DNA from: an uncultured Clostridia bacterium | GTDB lineage: Bacteria > Bacillota > Clostridia > Christensenellales > UBA3700 | DNA: 64,000 nucleotides | Reading direction: 5' to 3' | Assembly (NCBI GenBank): GCA_947038565.1 | Contig: CAMQWP010000001.1 | Coordinates: 276,002 to 340,001, forward strand | In this document: positions 10,005 to 19,350 of the stretch, in pieces | Layout: every line of letters begins with the position of its first letter | Numbering within the stretch: the stretch's first letter is position 1 | The notes under the pieces: generated by a model | The model's database searches: none | The model's input: the letters and a program-made list of their open reading frames with translations, nothing else | What the model was told of the DNA's origin: nothing | Position numbers and translations under genes: made by a program

Positions 10005-10688
10005 TCATTTAACGCAGTTATCATCAGGCGAGTCGGTATTTGTAATGTCTTCGCTATCCTGTGTCGTTGTAATTAATGTAAGACTAAGTTCTTTGCCGTG
10101 AATAAGTCTTATAAAGTTAGCTCTGTGAGCTATTGTGACCGTAACTATATATGCACTAGCCATAATTACAGCAACATACCAGTATGGCTCACGAAAAACA
10201 CTATTTAGTGCGATCGCTGTTATAGATGGAATGTATACGCCAATAAGAGAGCCAATAAAACCAGCCTTAGCGACTTTTAGATATATCAAAAGTATAACAA
10301 AGGCTACAGCCCAAGAAACAGTATTTGTTACTGCCAGTACTCCTAGTATAGTTGCAACACCCTTTCCGCCTTTAAACTTAGTGAAAATAGGGAATATATG
10401 TCCAAGCATACAGCTAAATCCAAGTACATAAGGGGCGATATTTGAAAGTTCTTTAAAGGCAAACATGCCTATTAGTGCAGAGGTAATACCTTTTGCAAAG
10501 TCAAGAAAAAACGTTACTATGCCTAGAGTTTTACCTACAGAACGTAACATATTCATTGTTCCGGGGTTGCCAGAACCTAGCGCCCTTATATCTTTATTTT
10601 TAATAGAGCTGATAACAAGTGCAAAATTTATACTGCCAAGCAAATAGCACGCGGGTATAAATATGCAAAATAAAATCCAATCTTTCAT
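10005..10688 (-). CDS. plsY: Glycerol-3-phosphate acyltransferase PlsY
   Basis: PlsY transfers the acyl chain from acyl-phosphate to glycerol-3-phosphate, the first step of phospholipid synthesis, in the cytoplasmic membrane. The protein is 227 residues with about five to six TM segments. Family motifs are the GSGNPGTMNMLR loop (residues 38-49) and the FKGGKGVAT loop further on, both part of the active site. The C-terminus carries an extra polar Asp-rich tail. It is the first gene of a transcript continuing into the giant anchored protein. A sigma-A promoter lies 170-200 bp upstream. Confidence 0.95.
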   Translation of the reverse strand: MKDWILFCIFIPACYLLGSINFALVISSIKNKDIRALGSGNPGTMNMLRSVGKTLGIVTFFLDFAKGITSALIGMFAFKELSNIAPYVLGFSCMLGHIFPIFTKFKGGKGVATILGVLAVTNTVSWAVAFVILLIYLKVAKAGFIGSLIGVYIPSITAIALNSVFREPYWYVAVIMASAYIVTVTIAHRANFIRLIHGKELSLTLITTTQDSEDITNTDSPDDNCVK

Positions 10689-10857
10689 GATTCTCCAGTT
10701 GCTAGGGAGCAGAAAAGCCGAAGCGATAATCTCGATAACAATAATGATGTTTTAATAGTTTATGTATATAAAAGATTATGAGTTAAGGCACCCGAACATA
10801 TACGGTTAATCTTCATATAAACATATAAAGTATTATATACTTATATTATACTCTATT

Positions 10858-10886
10858 ATTATAACATTAAATACTATAAAAGTCAA
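10858..10886 (-). promoter_or_regulatory. Sigma-A promoter of plsY; notes on gap 10689-11093
   Basis: On the minus strand, TTGACT (10881-10886), 17-bp spacer, TATAAT (10858-10863). It implies a leader of about 160 nt before plsY. The rest of the 405-bp gap holds only the lepB terminator; no small gene was found. Confidence 0.75.
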
Positions 10887-10977
10887 CGATAATGAAATTT
10901 GATAAAAAAGTCGAAAGGCATAGTGAAAGATGCAATAATTAATAAGCACAGAAATATTGTATAACAAGAGGTCTAGG

Positions 10978-11020
10978 ATTAAAAAGAAAAACACTTGCAA
11001 GAAATGCTTGCAAGTGTTAA
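10978..11020 (-). terminator. Terminator after the signal peptidase gene
   Basis: A perfect 12-bp inverted repeat (AACACTTGCAAG at 10990-11001, complement at 11007-11018). Read on the minus strand it is followed by a U-rich tract. Confidence 0.85.
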
Positions 11021-11093
11021 TGATCGTAGATGAGAAAAAAAAGCTCGTTCGTTTATTTTAAAAAGGGTAGTTAAATACATCGTGACAAATCAT

Positions 11094-11648
11094 TTAAAGT
11101 AGCACGATACCTTTAACTTGATCTGTGCTTATGCATCCGTAGTTTCTGCCGTCCATAGAGCACTCGTAGTTGTCGCCAATGGTGAATAGCTCGTCAGCAC
11201 CGACCGTAAAAGAGTGTTCAGTGTAAAGGGCAGTTAAGAATAAATATTGATCGGATAAAAGCGGAAATGATACTTTTTCCTCGCTGGCGGTAACTTTTTC
11301 TAGTGAAAAAGACGCATAACCGAGGCTATCGGTATGTTTTACCAGATTAAATTTGTCACCTTCTACTCCAACAACACGTTTGACAACGGTATAATCAGTG
11401 TCCACACGCTTGTAAATTATTACATCATCGACGTTTATACTGGTGAATATTCGGCTAACAAATATCATCTCACCATCTTCTAGCGTTGTCGACATTGAGT
11501 CTCCTGATACGAGCATAGGAGTTAACATGAAAGATAGAACTAAAACAAGAACAATCGCAACAAAAATTGCTACGATTATTGTAATTTTTAATGGTCCAAA
11601 CTTCTTTTTTGTCGGCGTGCGAGAAAAGTTGATTTGATCATTTTTCAT
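11094..11648 (-). CDS. lepB: Signal peptidase I (S26 family)
   Basis: Membrane-bound serine protease that removes signal peptides from exported proteins. It is 184 residues: one TM segment (about 21-43), then the extracytoplasmic catalytic domain. The Ser/Lys dyad is visible as S51 in SGDSM and K90 in YTVVKRVVG. The GDN and SMDGRNYG boxes near the C-terminus complete the family signature. Strong GGAGG lies before the ATG. It is 55 bp downstream of the alpha/beta hydrolase gene on the same strand and probably co-transcribed with it. A type I peptidase would not mature the lipoproteins encoded nearby; those need Lsp, which is not in the window. Confidence 0.93.
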   Translation of the reverse strand: MKNDQINFSRTPTKKKFGPLKITIIVAIFVAIVLVLVLSFMLTPMLVSGDSMSTTLEDGEMIFVSRIFTSINVDDVIIYKRVDTDYTVVKRVVGVEGDKFNLVKHTDSLGYASFSLEKVTASEEKVSFPLLSDQYLFLTALYTEHSFTVGADELFTIGDNYECSMDGRNYGCISTDQVKGIVLL

Positions 11649-11703
11649 ATTGGCGCCTCCTTATAGCAAGCACTATAGTGTTTAATAGAAATATATTAAA
11701 GAG

Positions 11704-13368
11704 TTATATCCAAATAATATTGTTAAAAATAACATTTTCAGCGTCAACAAACGAGAATGCTTTGATAAATTCCCATGTTCGAAGCGGCTTAGAGTCGTTA
11801 TCTTTGAAGTTTTGTGCGTCTAACGTTAACTTAATCCATTCATCATTTGCAGTAATTGAGATAATTGCAAAATAATCTAACAGGTTAGTATCTGTTAATT
11901 TAATAGTAAAAGTCTTTGATTCGGGTGTATAACAATCAATCTGCAATGCATTATCAACACTTTTATTTTTGATATCGCCTATGTTGTAGCAAACTAATTC
12001 CTTGCACGAAGAAGTAATCCCCACTATGTCAAGGGGCCCACTTTGTAGAGTAATAGTGTCAGGGTCAATAAGTAAAGACTTGTCTTTTAAGTAAAAAGCC
12101 CTTGTGCCAAGCGAGCGTTCGTATAAAATACGGTTGTTTTTTACGCTCTTTTTAATCCCTAAAGAAATATCCGCGGGGCGAAACGAGTCCAGCTCGGTAG
12201 TAAGAATAACGTTATTTGAGTAAACGATAGTTACCATAGCGGTAATTTTTTCGTTTAAATCAAAGGCTTTGATAGACGCTCTACCGTTGCCGTCCATTCC
12301 CATGCCTACATTTATAGTTTTCCAACTCATTAATGCACTCGGTGCATTGCCGTACGAAACGTGTAGCTCTGCTTTTAGTACTGTTGAAAATCTTACATCT
12401 GCGGAAATATCGAAAAACAAACCGCCTTCACTTACCGATCTAGTAAGAGTAGGAGATGTATAATTTTCTTTATCGTCAAGTATGTTTCCGATTAAGGAAA
12501 CTATAGACGAACGCGCACGAAAGTCGAGATTTTTATCTGTACCTATCGTAATGATCTCGGCACGATAAGTATCTATAGGTAACATGTTTATAGTGTTAGC
12601 TAGAGATAATATATCATAATCTCTTGAGTTGCTTGCTCCTACAAAAAGCACGGGACAAGTAACAAACTTAGCGTAAGAAGGGACAGCAAGACCGATTACC
12701 CAACGTGTCCTCTCTGCCTCCGCTGAAACGTCAAGAGAAGAGTAATTTGATATATTGCCATTGAATTCACTAAAGCCAGTATTGTACACTGGTACGATAG
12801 CACGTAGTCGATGATCAGTACCAGCTACTTGCCACAAGATATTGGCGCCGGTATTGTGTGCAATACTGACAATACGGGAACTATCGCAAGCAGAAAGGCT
12901 TTCTATAAAAGTTATTACCCTACGAGCTATCTTCGACCAAAGAAATATCGAGCAATTTTCTATGCCAAACTTTGCAGTATTGAAGTGTTCTCCACTATTT
13001 TTAATATTACCATAATCAAGGCTATTAGGATAGTGCGTGTACAAGTTGCTTTTTGCGTCGATTCCCCTGTAATCAAAAGAAACAACAGTATAGCCTAATT
13101 TAATAAAGTGCATAACATTTTCTATATTATCATCGGGATAAAACTCGTCAATAAACATGATTGTTGGATTGTTTATAGAATTTGGACGACAAAAAGATTT
13201 TGCATAAACGCGAATTTCACCATCCTCTGCAGTAAGCGCAGTAAAGTAATATTCAGTAATTGCAATGTTATTAACTATTTCATATCCCACAATGCTAACA
13301 TTGAGCGGAGTACAGTAGTTGTCAAAATCCTGCCAAAGCTGGACAGGTGTTAAAGTCTTTTTTTCCAT
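11704..13368 (-). CDS. Alpha/beta-hydrolase fold protein without the nucleophile serine
   Basis: A 554-residue cytoplasmic protein related to acetyl-xylan-esterase-like hydrolases. It starts with the typical LWQDFDNYCTPLNV block and contains FDYRGID (residues 98-104) and a helix-elbow region. At the nucleophile elbow, where the family has G-x-S-x-G, this protein has A170-H171-N172-T173-G174, so the catalytic serine is replaced by Asn and the first Gly by Ala. The following NILWQVAGTDHRLRAIVP block is well conserved, which argues against mis-alignment. The C-terminal ~250 residues resemble extra beta domains. It is probably a pseudo-enzyme with a binding or structural role. A consensus promoter ends six bases before the ATG and no ribosome site is present, suggesting a leaderless mRNA. 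Confidence 0.75.
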   Translation of the reverse strand: MEKKTLTPVQLWQDFDNYCTPLNVSIVGYEIVNNIAITEYYFTALTAEDGEIRVYAKSFCRPNSINNPTIMFIDEFYPDDNIENVMHFIKLGYTVVSFDYRGIDAKSNLYTHYPNSLDYGNIKNSGEHFNTAKFGIENCSIFLWSKIARRVITFIESLSACDSSRIVSIAHNTGANILWQVAGTDHRLRAIVPVYNTGFSEFNGNISNYSSLDVSAEAERTRWVIGLAVPSYAKFVTCPVLFVGASNSRDYDILSLANTINMLPIDTYRAEIITIGTDKNLDFRARSSIVSLIGNILDDKENYTSPTLTRSVSEGGLFFDISADVRFSTVLKAELHVSYGNAPSALMSWKTINVGMGMDGNGRASIKAFDLNEKITAMVTIVYSNNVILTTELDSFRPADISLGIKKSVKNNRILYERSLGTRAFYLKDKSLLIDPDTITLQSGPLDIVGITSSCKELVCYNIGDIKNKSVDNALQIDCYTPESKTFTIKLTDTNLLDYFAIISITANDEWIKLTLDAQNFKDNDSKPLRTWEFIKAFSFVDAENVIFNNIIWI

Positions 13369-13374
13369 AATTGT

Positions 13375-13403
13375 ATTATAACAAAGATTGAATGATATTG
13401 CAA
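13375..13403 (-). promoter_or_regulatory. Sigma-A promoter giving a probably leaderless mRNA; notes on gap 13369-13688
   Basis: On the minus strand, TTGCAA (13398-13403), 17-bp spacer, TATAAT (13375-13380), then six bases and ATG at 13368. Initiation seven bases after the -10 box would fall on the A of the start codon. The rest of the 320-bp divergent gap holds a TATAAT at 13594-13599 that may serve the plus-strand gene. Confidence 0.7.
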
Positions 13404-13688
13404 GCTAATAAAATGTTTTAGAAGGAATACGACAAGAATAAGTAAAAAACATTACAAAACACAGATAAAAAAGTTCATTCACCTGTACAAATTGAATACT
13501 ACGTAATGCAAATTTTGACAAAAAGAAACAGGCATGGACATAAAATGGCTAGAAAAAATTAACAAAAGCGTACATAATCTTGTCGAAATGTAGTATAATG
13601 AAACGGTAGATAAAAATAAAAAAAATTATTAACTTCTTATATAGTTGTTATAAACCTATTAATAGTGAAAAAACTGGGGAGGTCGGGT

Positions 13689-14447
13689 ATGGTAAAATTT
13701 GAAAGAAAACAACTGATAGAGTCACAGGTGGATGCCTATCTATATTCGATTAAAAACTTATTATATAGTATGATTATTGCACATGTATTAGTATTGATAA
13801 CGGCGCTAGTATTCGTTGTGTTTGTCAACTATTGCGTGGCACTAGTTTTTGAAGCATTGCTGATGTGTTTTACTAGTTTTATATATGTTAAAGAAAGCAA
13901 CAAGATAATAAAAATGCGAAAGGGAAAAATGCAAGTATTGGAAAGTTTGTCCGTGCAGATAAATGAAGATAAAATAAGTTTCGAAAGTGAAATACTAAAC
14001 AAAAATAATGGACGAAAAAACGCAATGGATTTCGCTAAATTATCACGAGCAAAACAGCTTAAAATAATGGTAAAAAATACTGACGAAACGCATGAAGTCA
14101 CGTATGTAGATGTTGACAAATACGTCACAAATTTTACGGTCGCTGATGTGGGAAAAATAGTAAAAATAGATGGCTCACTAAATGAAGAAAATACTGATAT
14201 TAAAGTAGCTAAAAAAGAAAAAAATTCTCATCAAAAAGCAAAAGAAAAATCAGTACCAGTTGAGAAGTATTTTGTGCTGTATAATATATCTGTTAAGGAT
14301 ATAAAAAAAGTGAGAGAATTTCCAACTTTTATTATCATTTATGCAAAAGGTGGCAGTGTGATAAAGCTACCTGTTTCCAGCGAAAAAAGAGAAACTTATG
14401 ATGAATTGTCCGCACTAACCCCTCGACGTTACCGAGTTGTATGCTAA
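13689..14447 (+). CDS. Two-TM membrane protein, possibly YcxB-like
   Basis: A 252-residue protein. The ATG at 13689 is chosen over a GTG 24 bp upstream because GGGGAGG (13676-13682) is correctly spaced only for it. Residues about 22-70 contain two TM segments. The remainder is charged and cytoplasmic, with a C-terminal beta-rich block (YNISVKDIKKVREF, then FIIIYAKGGSVIKLPV) that resembles the C-terminal domain of YcxB-like proteins; this resemblance is weak and no function follows. Its end overlaps the start of the radical SAM gene by 7 bp, so the two are coupled. Confidence 0.7.
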   Translation: MVKFERKQLIESQVDAYLYSIKNLLYSMIIAHVLVLITALVFVVFVNYCVALVFEALLMCFTSFIYVKESNKIIKMRKGKMQVLESLSVQINEDKISFESEILNKNNGRKNAMDFAKLSRAKQLKIMVKNTDETHEVTYVDVDKYVTNFTVADVGKIVKIDGSLNEENTDIKVAKKEKNSHQKAKEKSVPVEKYFVLYNISVKDIKKVREFPTFIIIYAKGGSVIKLPVSSEKRETYDELSALTPRRYRVVC

Positions 14448-15340
14448 ATTCAGCAGAAACGAGCACTATATGTACCGCCTGTCCAAGAGAGTGTGGAGTA
14501 GATAAAGTGATAGAAAATGGCGTGTGTGGTGTAGGAAAATTACGTATTGCAAGGAGTGGATTTCATTACGGAGAAGAGCCAATTATAAGCGGAGAAAATG
14601 GCTCGGGAACTATATTTTTTTCTGGCTGTAATTTAAGGTGCGTTTATTGCCAAAATTATGAAGTGTCTACTATGGCAAAAGGTGTAAATATAACGATAAA
14701 TAATCTAGTAGAAATTATAAAAAAAATTGAAGGTGAAGGAGCTAATAATATCAACTTAGTTACGCCCTCACATTATCATAATGAGATCATGAAAACATTA
14801 GATATATACAAGCCAAATATACCTATTTGTTATAACACTTCTAGCTATGATAAAGTGCAATCTATTTATCAACTAAAAGATTATGTTGACATATATCTTG
14901 CAGATCTTAAATATATGCAAAATGATACTGCAAAAACCCTATCAAAAGCAGAAAATTACCCGCAAATAGCTACCTCAGCATTGCTAGCAATGAGAGATAC
15001 CGTAGGTGAGGATGTTGTGGAAAATGGACTGATGAAAAAAGGTCTAATAGTAAGGCATTTAGTATTGCCGAACTACATGGATAATAGTAAAAAAGTAATA
15101 GACTGGATAGTGGAAAACTTAGGAATAGATACTTATATATCAATAATGAGTCAGTATGTTCCTTGTGGAGAAGCAGTAAATATTAAGGAGCTAAACAGGA
15201 CACTAAAGCCCTTAGAGTATAAGTTGATAACTAACTATGCTATTAAAAATAAGTTAAATAATGTATTCTTTCAGGAGTTGACTTCTGGAGATGTTAAGTA
15301 TATTCCAGAGTTTTTTGGGGATAGTAATAAGGAGATATGA
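14441..15340 (+). CDS. PflX-type radical SAM protein
   Basis: A 299-residue radical SAM enzyme, homologous to pyruvate-formate-lyase activating enzymes but of the uncharacterised PflX (COG1313) group. The AdoMet [4Fe-4S] cluster motif is C63-x3-C67-x2-C70 in SGCNLRCVYCQNY. The N-terminus adds four cysteines (C11, C14, C18, C29 in CTACPRECG and GVCG), likely a second metal or cluster site typical of this group. The LADLKYM and VRHLVLPNY blocks are family features. No glycyl radical partner is adjacent (nrdD, 40 kb away, has its own activase), so the target is unknown. It overlaps the upstream membrane protein gene and the downstream small gene. Confidence 0.85.
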   Translation: MLNSAETSTICTACPRECGVDKVIENGVCGVGKLRIARSGFHYGEEPIISGENGSGTIFFSGCNLRCVYCQNYEVSTMAKGVNITINNLVEIIKKIEGEGANNINLVTPSHYHNEIMKTLDIYKPNIPICYNTSSYDKVQSIYQLKDYVDIYLADLKYMQNDTAKTLSKAENYPQIATSALLAMRDTVGEDVVENGLMKKGLIVRHLVLPNYMDNSKKVIDWIVENLGIDTYISIMSQYVPCGEAVNIKELNRTLKPLEYKLITNYAIKNKLNNVFFQELTSGDVKYIPEFFGDSNKEI

Positions 15341-15342
15341 AA

Positions 15343-15516
15343 ATGTTTGAGATGATAGAGATTAAATATGAGGTGGTAGATATAAGTGGCGACTATGTGA
15401 CATGCTTATCCGAGAAGGGTTCGACTACTAATATTGCTATTTATCTTTTGCCAGACGGCATAGATATCGGTGATAAGCTACTCTATAAAGATTTGTCTTA
15501 CGAGAAAATAAGTTAG
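15343..15516 (+). CDS. Small DUF3006-like protein
   Basis: A 57-residue protein. AAGGAG at 15329-15334 suits the ATG at 15343 better than the ATG at 15337, which overlaps the TGA of the radical SAM gene. The sequence has the layout of DUF3006 proteins: an opening strand pair around VDISGDYVTCL, then IYLLPDGIDIGDKLLY. Such proteins are small beta-barrels of unknown function. Its tight coupling to the radical SAM gene suggests a linked role, but nothing more can be said. Confidence 0.7.
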   Translation: MFEMIEIKYEVVDISGDYVTCLSEKGSTTNIAIYLLPDGIDIGDKLLYKDLSYEKIS

Positions 15517-15885
15517 CAAGAATAAACGGCTCGTGATGCAGTAGTGATACGTTTTGTGCTTTTTAGGAATAATTCGTGAGGTACGCGGTGTAAAAACATT
15601 CAGCTTACTGAAAAGGACGTAGTACAAAAATCTAACAAAATTGGTGTCAATTAAAAAATTAAGTCAAGTTTGTATTAGTATTTAACATATTTACAATCAA
15701 TATAATGTTATTTGTGTAAAAAGTGTTGTATTATTTGTTTCTTATGGTATAATGTGCTAAGTAGAAAAATAAGTATAATATAATTATATTTATTAGTCTA
15801 TTATCCGTGGCTGTATAATAAAGTCACAAGTTTATAATATCTGATACTTTTTTAGGGTGTCGGGTTTGAAAGTTTGGAGGAAGAA
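15517..15885 (+). promoter_or_regulatory. Intergenic region with ftsH promoter
   Basis: The 369-bp gap contains a promoter, TTGTAT (15726-15731), 16-bp spacer, TATAAT (15748-15753), giving ftsH a leader of roughly 125 nt. GGAGG at 15876-15880 sets the ftsH start. No clear terminator for the upstream small gene and no riboswitch were recognised. Confidence 0.6.
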
Positions 15886-18105
15886 ATGGAACAAAAAAAT
15901 AACAACAAAAACAAAAAGAAAAAATCGATAGTTACACCTCTTCTGATTGGTGTTGCTGTTCTTGCAATTATAATAATTATTGCTACGGTACTTATGAGCG
16001 GACCTGCTCCCGATAAATTAACTTATCAGCAGATGCAGGATAAAGTAATTGCGGGCGAGATCGCAAACATGGAGTTTATTGGCAATAACAATATTAAGGT
16101 GTTGTATACAAATAGTGAAATAAATCCTAAAAATTTCCCTTCTGATCACGATGCTATTGTGTATAGTGATACTCGTATTGAGTTTAATAAATATCAAAGA
16201 GATATAAAAACATTTAAGACAATCATTCAGAGAGAGAAGGTGAAAAATCCTGCACTTACTGACGCTGAAGCACTTAATTATATTATTGACGAGTTTCCTG
16301 ATTTGATATATCTAGTGCCGAGCGGTAATACTGCAGAAATTAATTTGAGTGCGTTCATGAACGCAAAGATTGAGTTTTCTATTGGTGATCTTAATCAAAA
16401 TAATAGCTGGATAAATATGATATTCCCTGTAATCGGTATTATCATAATGGGTGTATTGATGTTCTTTATCTTCCGTCAGTCTGCTGGTGCAAATGGCAAA
16501 GCAATGAGTTTTGGAAAGAATAAGGCAAAACTTGTAACAGGTGTTAAGACTAGATTTGCTGATGTTGCGGGTGCTGATGAAGAAAAAGCCGAGCTTGCGG
16601 AAGTAGTAGAGTTTCTTAAAACCCCTGCGAAATTTAAAGCGCTTGGAGCACGTATTCCAAAGGGTGTTCTACTTGTAGGACCTCCGGGTACTGGTAAAAC
16701 TCTTTTTGCAAAAGCTATCGCGGGGGAGGCGAATGTGCCATTCTTTAGTATTTCAGGTTCGGACTTCGTAGAGATGTTTGTTGGTACTGGTGCTGCAAGA
16801 GTGCGTGATCTTTTCGATCAAGCAAAGAAAAATATGCCATGTATAGTATTTATTGATGAGATTGATGCTGTAGGTCGTCAGCGTGGTGCTGGTCTTGGTG
16901 GTGGTAATGATGAGCGTGAGCAAACTCTTAACCAGCTACTAGTACACATGGACGGTTTTGAGAAGAATGACGGAGTTATAGTAATTGCTGCTACAAATAG
17001 AGCGGACGTACTTGACCCTGCATTGTTAAGGCCGGGCAGATTTGATAGACAAATTTATGTAAATGTTCCAGACGTAAAGGGTCGTGAAGCGATATTGAAA
17101 GTGCATAGCAAAAACAAGCCTCTTGCACCAGATGTAAGTTTCAAAATCCTAGCTAGAATGACAAGTGGCTTTAGTGGTGCGGATATAGAAAACCTACTAA
17201 ACGAAGCGTCAATCCTTGCTGCACGTGAGAATAGACGTGTTATCGTGATGGAAGATATCTTAGAAGGTATCAATAAAGTAATCGCTGGACCTCAAAAGAA
17301 GTCTAGAGTAATTACTCAGACTGACAAGCGTATCACCGCATATCATGAAGCAGGTCATGCTGTACTTGCAAGAGTGCTTAAAAACTGTGACGAAGTACAA
17401 GAAGTAAGCATCATCCCTCGTGGAATGGCTGCTGGATATACTCTAACTCGTCCTTCTTCTGATGATAACCATGTATCGAAGGCAAAACTAAATGATATGA
17501 TAGCTATGATGCTTGGCGGTCGTGCTGCTGAAGAAATAGTTATACACGATATCTCTACTGGTGCGTCTAACGATATCCAGAGAGCAAGTGATATTTCTCG
17601 CAAGATGGTAACAGAGTGGGGAATGAGCGAAAAGGTCGGAAACTTATTCTTAGGTGGCGGAACTCAAGAAGTGTTCTTAGGTCGTGATTATGGACAACAA
17701 ACTACTCATAGTGATAAGATGGTCGGCATTGTTGATGACGAGATAAAGAGCATTATTGACGAGGCATATAAAAGAGCGCTTAATATCCTAAAAGAAAATA
17801 GAAGTGTACTAGACAGCATGGTAAAAGTTCTTTTCGAGAAAGAAACTATTTACACTGATGAAGTAGATATGCTTTTCGATGGAGTTGATCCTGAGGAGAT
17901 TATCAAGAGTATCGATGCAAAAATCGCAAAACGTGAAGAGCTAAGACGCGTAACAGCACCTGCTCAATCTGTAGTAGCAAGCAATGTTCCTAAAGAAGCA
18001 AGTATAAAGCCTGCTGATCAAGAGGGCGATGACTTTTCTACACCAGTAGAGGTAGAAGAAAAGGAAATCACTAACAAAGAGAGTGAAAAAGAGATAAAGC
18101 ATTAA
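15886..18105 (+). CDS. ftsH: ATP-dependent zinc metalloprotease FtsH
   Basis: Membrane-anchored AAA+ protease that degrades misfolded membrane proteins and regulators. The ATG at 15886 is used (739 residues); a TTG four codons earlier lies within the ribosome site. Order of parts: TM1 (about 15-37), a small extracytoplasmic domain, TM2 (about 176-198), AAA+ domain with Walker A GPPGTGKT (265-272), Walker B (VFIDEID), the second region of homology (RPGRFDRQ), and the protease domain with zinc motif HEAGH (H487, E488, H491). Length is longer than the 610-650 usual because of a larger extracytoplasmic loop and an acidic C-terminal tail. It is monocistronic. Confidence 0.97.
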   Translation: MEQKNNNKNKKKKSIVTPLLIGVAVLAIIIIIATVLMSGPAPDKLTYQQMQDKVIAGEIANMEFIGNNNIKVLYTNSEINPKNFPSDHDAIVYSDTRIEFNKYQRDIKTFKTIIQREKVKNPALTDAEALNYIIDEFPDLIYLVPSGNTAEINLSAFMNAKIEFSIGDLNQNNSWINMIFPVIGIIIMGVLMFFIFRQSAGANGKAMSFGKNKAKLVTGVKTRFADVAGADEEKAELAEVVEFLKTPAKFKALGARIPKGVLLVGPPGTGKTLFAKAIAGEANVPFFSISGSDFVEMFVGTGAARVRDLFDQAKKNMPCIVFIDEIDAVGRQRGAGLGGGNDEREQTLNQLLVHMDGFEKNDGVIVIAATNRADVLDPALLRPGRFDRQIYVNVPDVKGREAILKVHSKNKPLAPDVSFKILARMTSGFSGADIENLLNEASILAARENRRVIVMEDILEGINKVIAGPQKKSRVITQTDKRITAYHEAGHAVLARVLKNCDEVQEVSIIPRGMAAGYTLTRPSSDDNHVSKAKLNDMIAMMLGGRAAEEIVIHDISTGASNDIQRASDISRKMVTEWGMSEKVGNLFLGGGTQEVFLGRDYGQQTTHSDKMVGIVDDEIKSIIDEAYKRALNILKENRSVLDSMVKVLFEKETIYTDEVDMLFDGVDPEEIIKSIDAKIAKREELRRVTAPAQSVVASNVPKEASIKPADQEGDDFSTPVEVEEKEITNKESEKEIKH

Positions 18106-18119
18106 TAAATTCAATATTA

Positions 18120-18150
18120 AAAAGGGCAAGCGTAAAAACTTGCTCTTTTT
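18120..18150 (+). terminator. Terminator after ftsH
   Basis: AAGGGCAAG pairs with CTTGCTCTT (one G-U pair) around a short A-rich loop, ending in a run of T. Confidence 0.85.
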
Positions 18151-18455
18151 TTATGCCATGATGGAAAGGGGGGGGATAAAGCAATTGAAAAGGTATAGAA
18201 TATAATAGGTAACTGTTATAATTATTATAATATTATAATATAAATATTTAATACAATACTAAATACGGAAATATATCGTTTGTATTTGCAATTTTAAAAT
18301 TAAAATGCAGCCGCAATATAAATAGAATGCGAGTAGTCATAAAAAATCGTTATACACTGTATAATTACAAGCAATGCTAACATATAGCTCTCCGCTTGCA
18401 TTGTGAGCAAATATGTAGTAAACTAATATTAATAAATCAAATGGAGGATATTTCT
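18151..18455 (+). promoter_or_regulatory. purC upstream region
   Basis: This 305-bp stretch starts with an unusual run of eight G (18168-18175). A candidate promoter is TTGTGA (18401-18406), 17-bp spacer, TAATAT (18424-18429), close to the start codon; a TATAAT at 18360-18365 has no good -35. No purine riboswitch (GTCTGGA/TCTACC core) and no PurR palindrome were found. Confidence 0.4.
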
Positions 18456-19133
18456 ATGAAATTAGTTTACAAAGGTAAGACCAAAGATGTTTTTGAGAAA
18501 GGCAATGGTAATTACGTTCTTAAATTTAAGGACGACGCAACTGGTGCTAACGGCGTTTTCGACCCAGGTGCTAACACTGTCGGTGTAACTATCGAGGGAC
18601 TAGGCATGGACGCTTTAAAACTAACAACTTACTTCTACACTCTTTTAGAAGAGATAGGCGTACCTACTCACTTTGTTTCTTCAAACTTAGCGGAAGGCAC
18701 TATGGAAGTTAAACCAGCTGAGAAATTCGGTAAAGGTTTGGAAGTTATTTGCAGACTTAAGGCCGTAGGTAGTTTCTTTAAGAGATACGGCGATTTCTGT
18801 GAGAATGGACAGCCATTAGATTACTTTGTAGAAGTAACTCTTAAAGATGACGATAGAGAAGATCCACCTATCACTAAGGACGCACTAGGAATGCTTAATA
18901 TATTGACAGCAGACCAGTACGAGGATTTGAAACGTAGAACTCAAGAGATCACTAAGATAGTAGCAAGTGAGCTTAGCAAGAGAGACGTTACATTATATGA
19001 TATCAAATTTGAGTTTGGTATCGTTGATGGCAAAGTTATCCTTATTGATGAGATTTCAGGCGGAAATATGCGTGCAATGAAAGACGGTAAGTTCTTAGAG
19101 CCTCTTCAGTTTGCTCCAATCATTCTTGGCTAA
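18456..19133 (+). CDS. purC: SAICAR synthase (phosphoribosylaminoimidazole-succinocarboxamide synthase)
   Basis: Catalyses ATP-dependent joining of CAIR and aspartate, a step of de novo purine synthesis, in the cytoplasm. The start is the ATG at 18456 because GGAGG (18443-18447) sits at correct spacing; the frame is open further upstream but lacks a ribosome site. The 225-residue protein begins YKGKTKDVFE, the nucleotide-binding start of the family, followed by FKDDATG, VICRLKAVGSF and FEFGIVDGKVILIDEI. Length is normal for short bacterial PurC. No other pur gene is adjacent, which is unusual since purC is often in a pur operon. Confidence 0.95.
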   Translation: MKLVYKGKTKDVFEKGNGNYVLKFKDDATGANGVFDPGANTVGVTIEGLGMDALKLTTYFYTLLEEIGVPTHFVSSNLAEGTMEVKPAEKFGKGLEVICRLKAVGSFFKRYGDFCENGQPLDYFVEVTLKDDDREDPPITKDALGMLNILTADQYEDLKRRTQEITKIVASELSKRDVTLYDIKFEFGIVDGKVILIDEISGGNMRAMKDGKFLEPLQFAPIILG

Positions 19134-19175
19134 TATAAAATAATTTATTAGAGCATAATAACAATCAAATAGTAT

Positions 19176-19210
19176 AAAGCGAGTAAAGTTATCTTTACTC
19201 GCTTTTTTTG
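19176..19210 (+). terminator. Terminator after purC
   Basis: A perfect 13-bp stem (AAAGCGAGTAAAG, complement at 19193-19205) with 4-nt loop and T-run. Confidence 0.92.
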
Positions 19211-19350
19211 CGTAAATAGTCTATCGGATAAATAATTAGATTCGGCAAAGAGTAATTTAATATAAAAGTAATATATCTAACGCAATTACACAAGATAATT
19301 TTAAGATAATAAAAAACACAAACTTATTAAGTATAGTTGGAGATATGTAT

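Noticed and set aside
9953..10024. 24-residue N-terminal extension of the giant anchored protein
   Set aside because: It would overlap plsY and lacks a ribosome site; AAGGAG precedes the internal ATG at 9952.
18168..18175. Run of eight G downstream of ftsH
   Set aside because: Striking in an AT-rich region but a single tract; no G-quadruplex pattern of four runs.
18151..18455. Purine riboswitch before purC
   Set aside because: The conserved aptamer core and junction sequences are not present.
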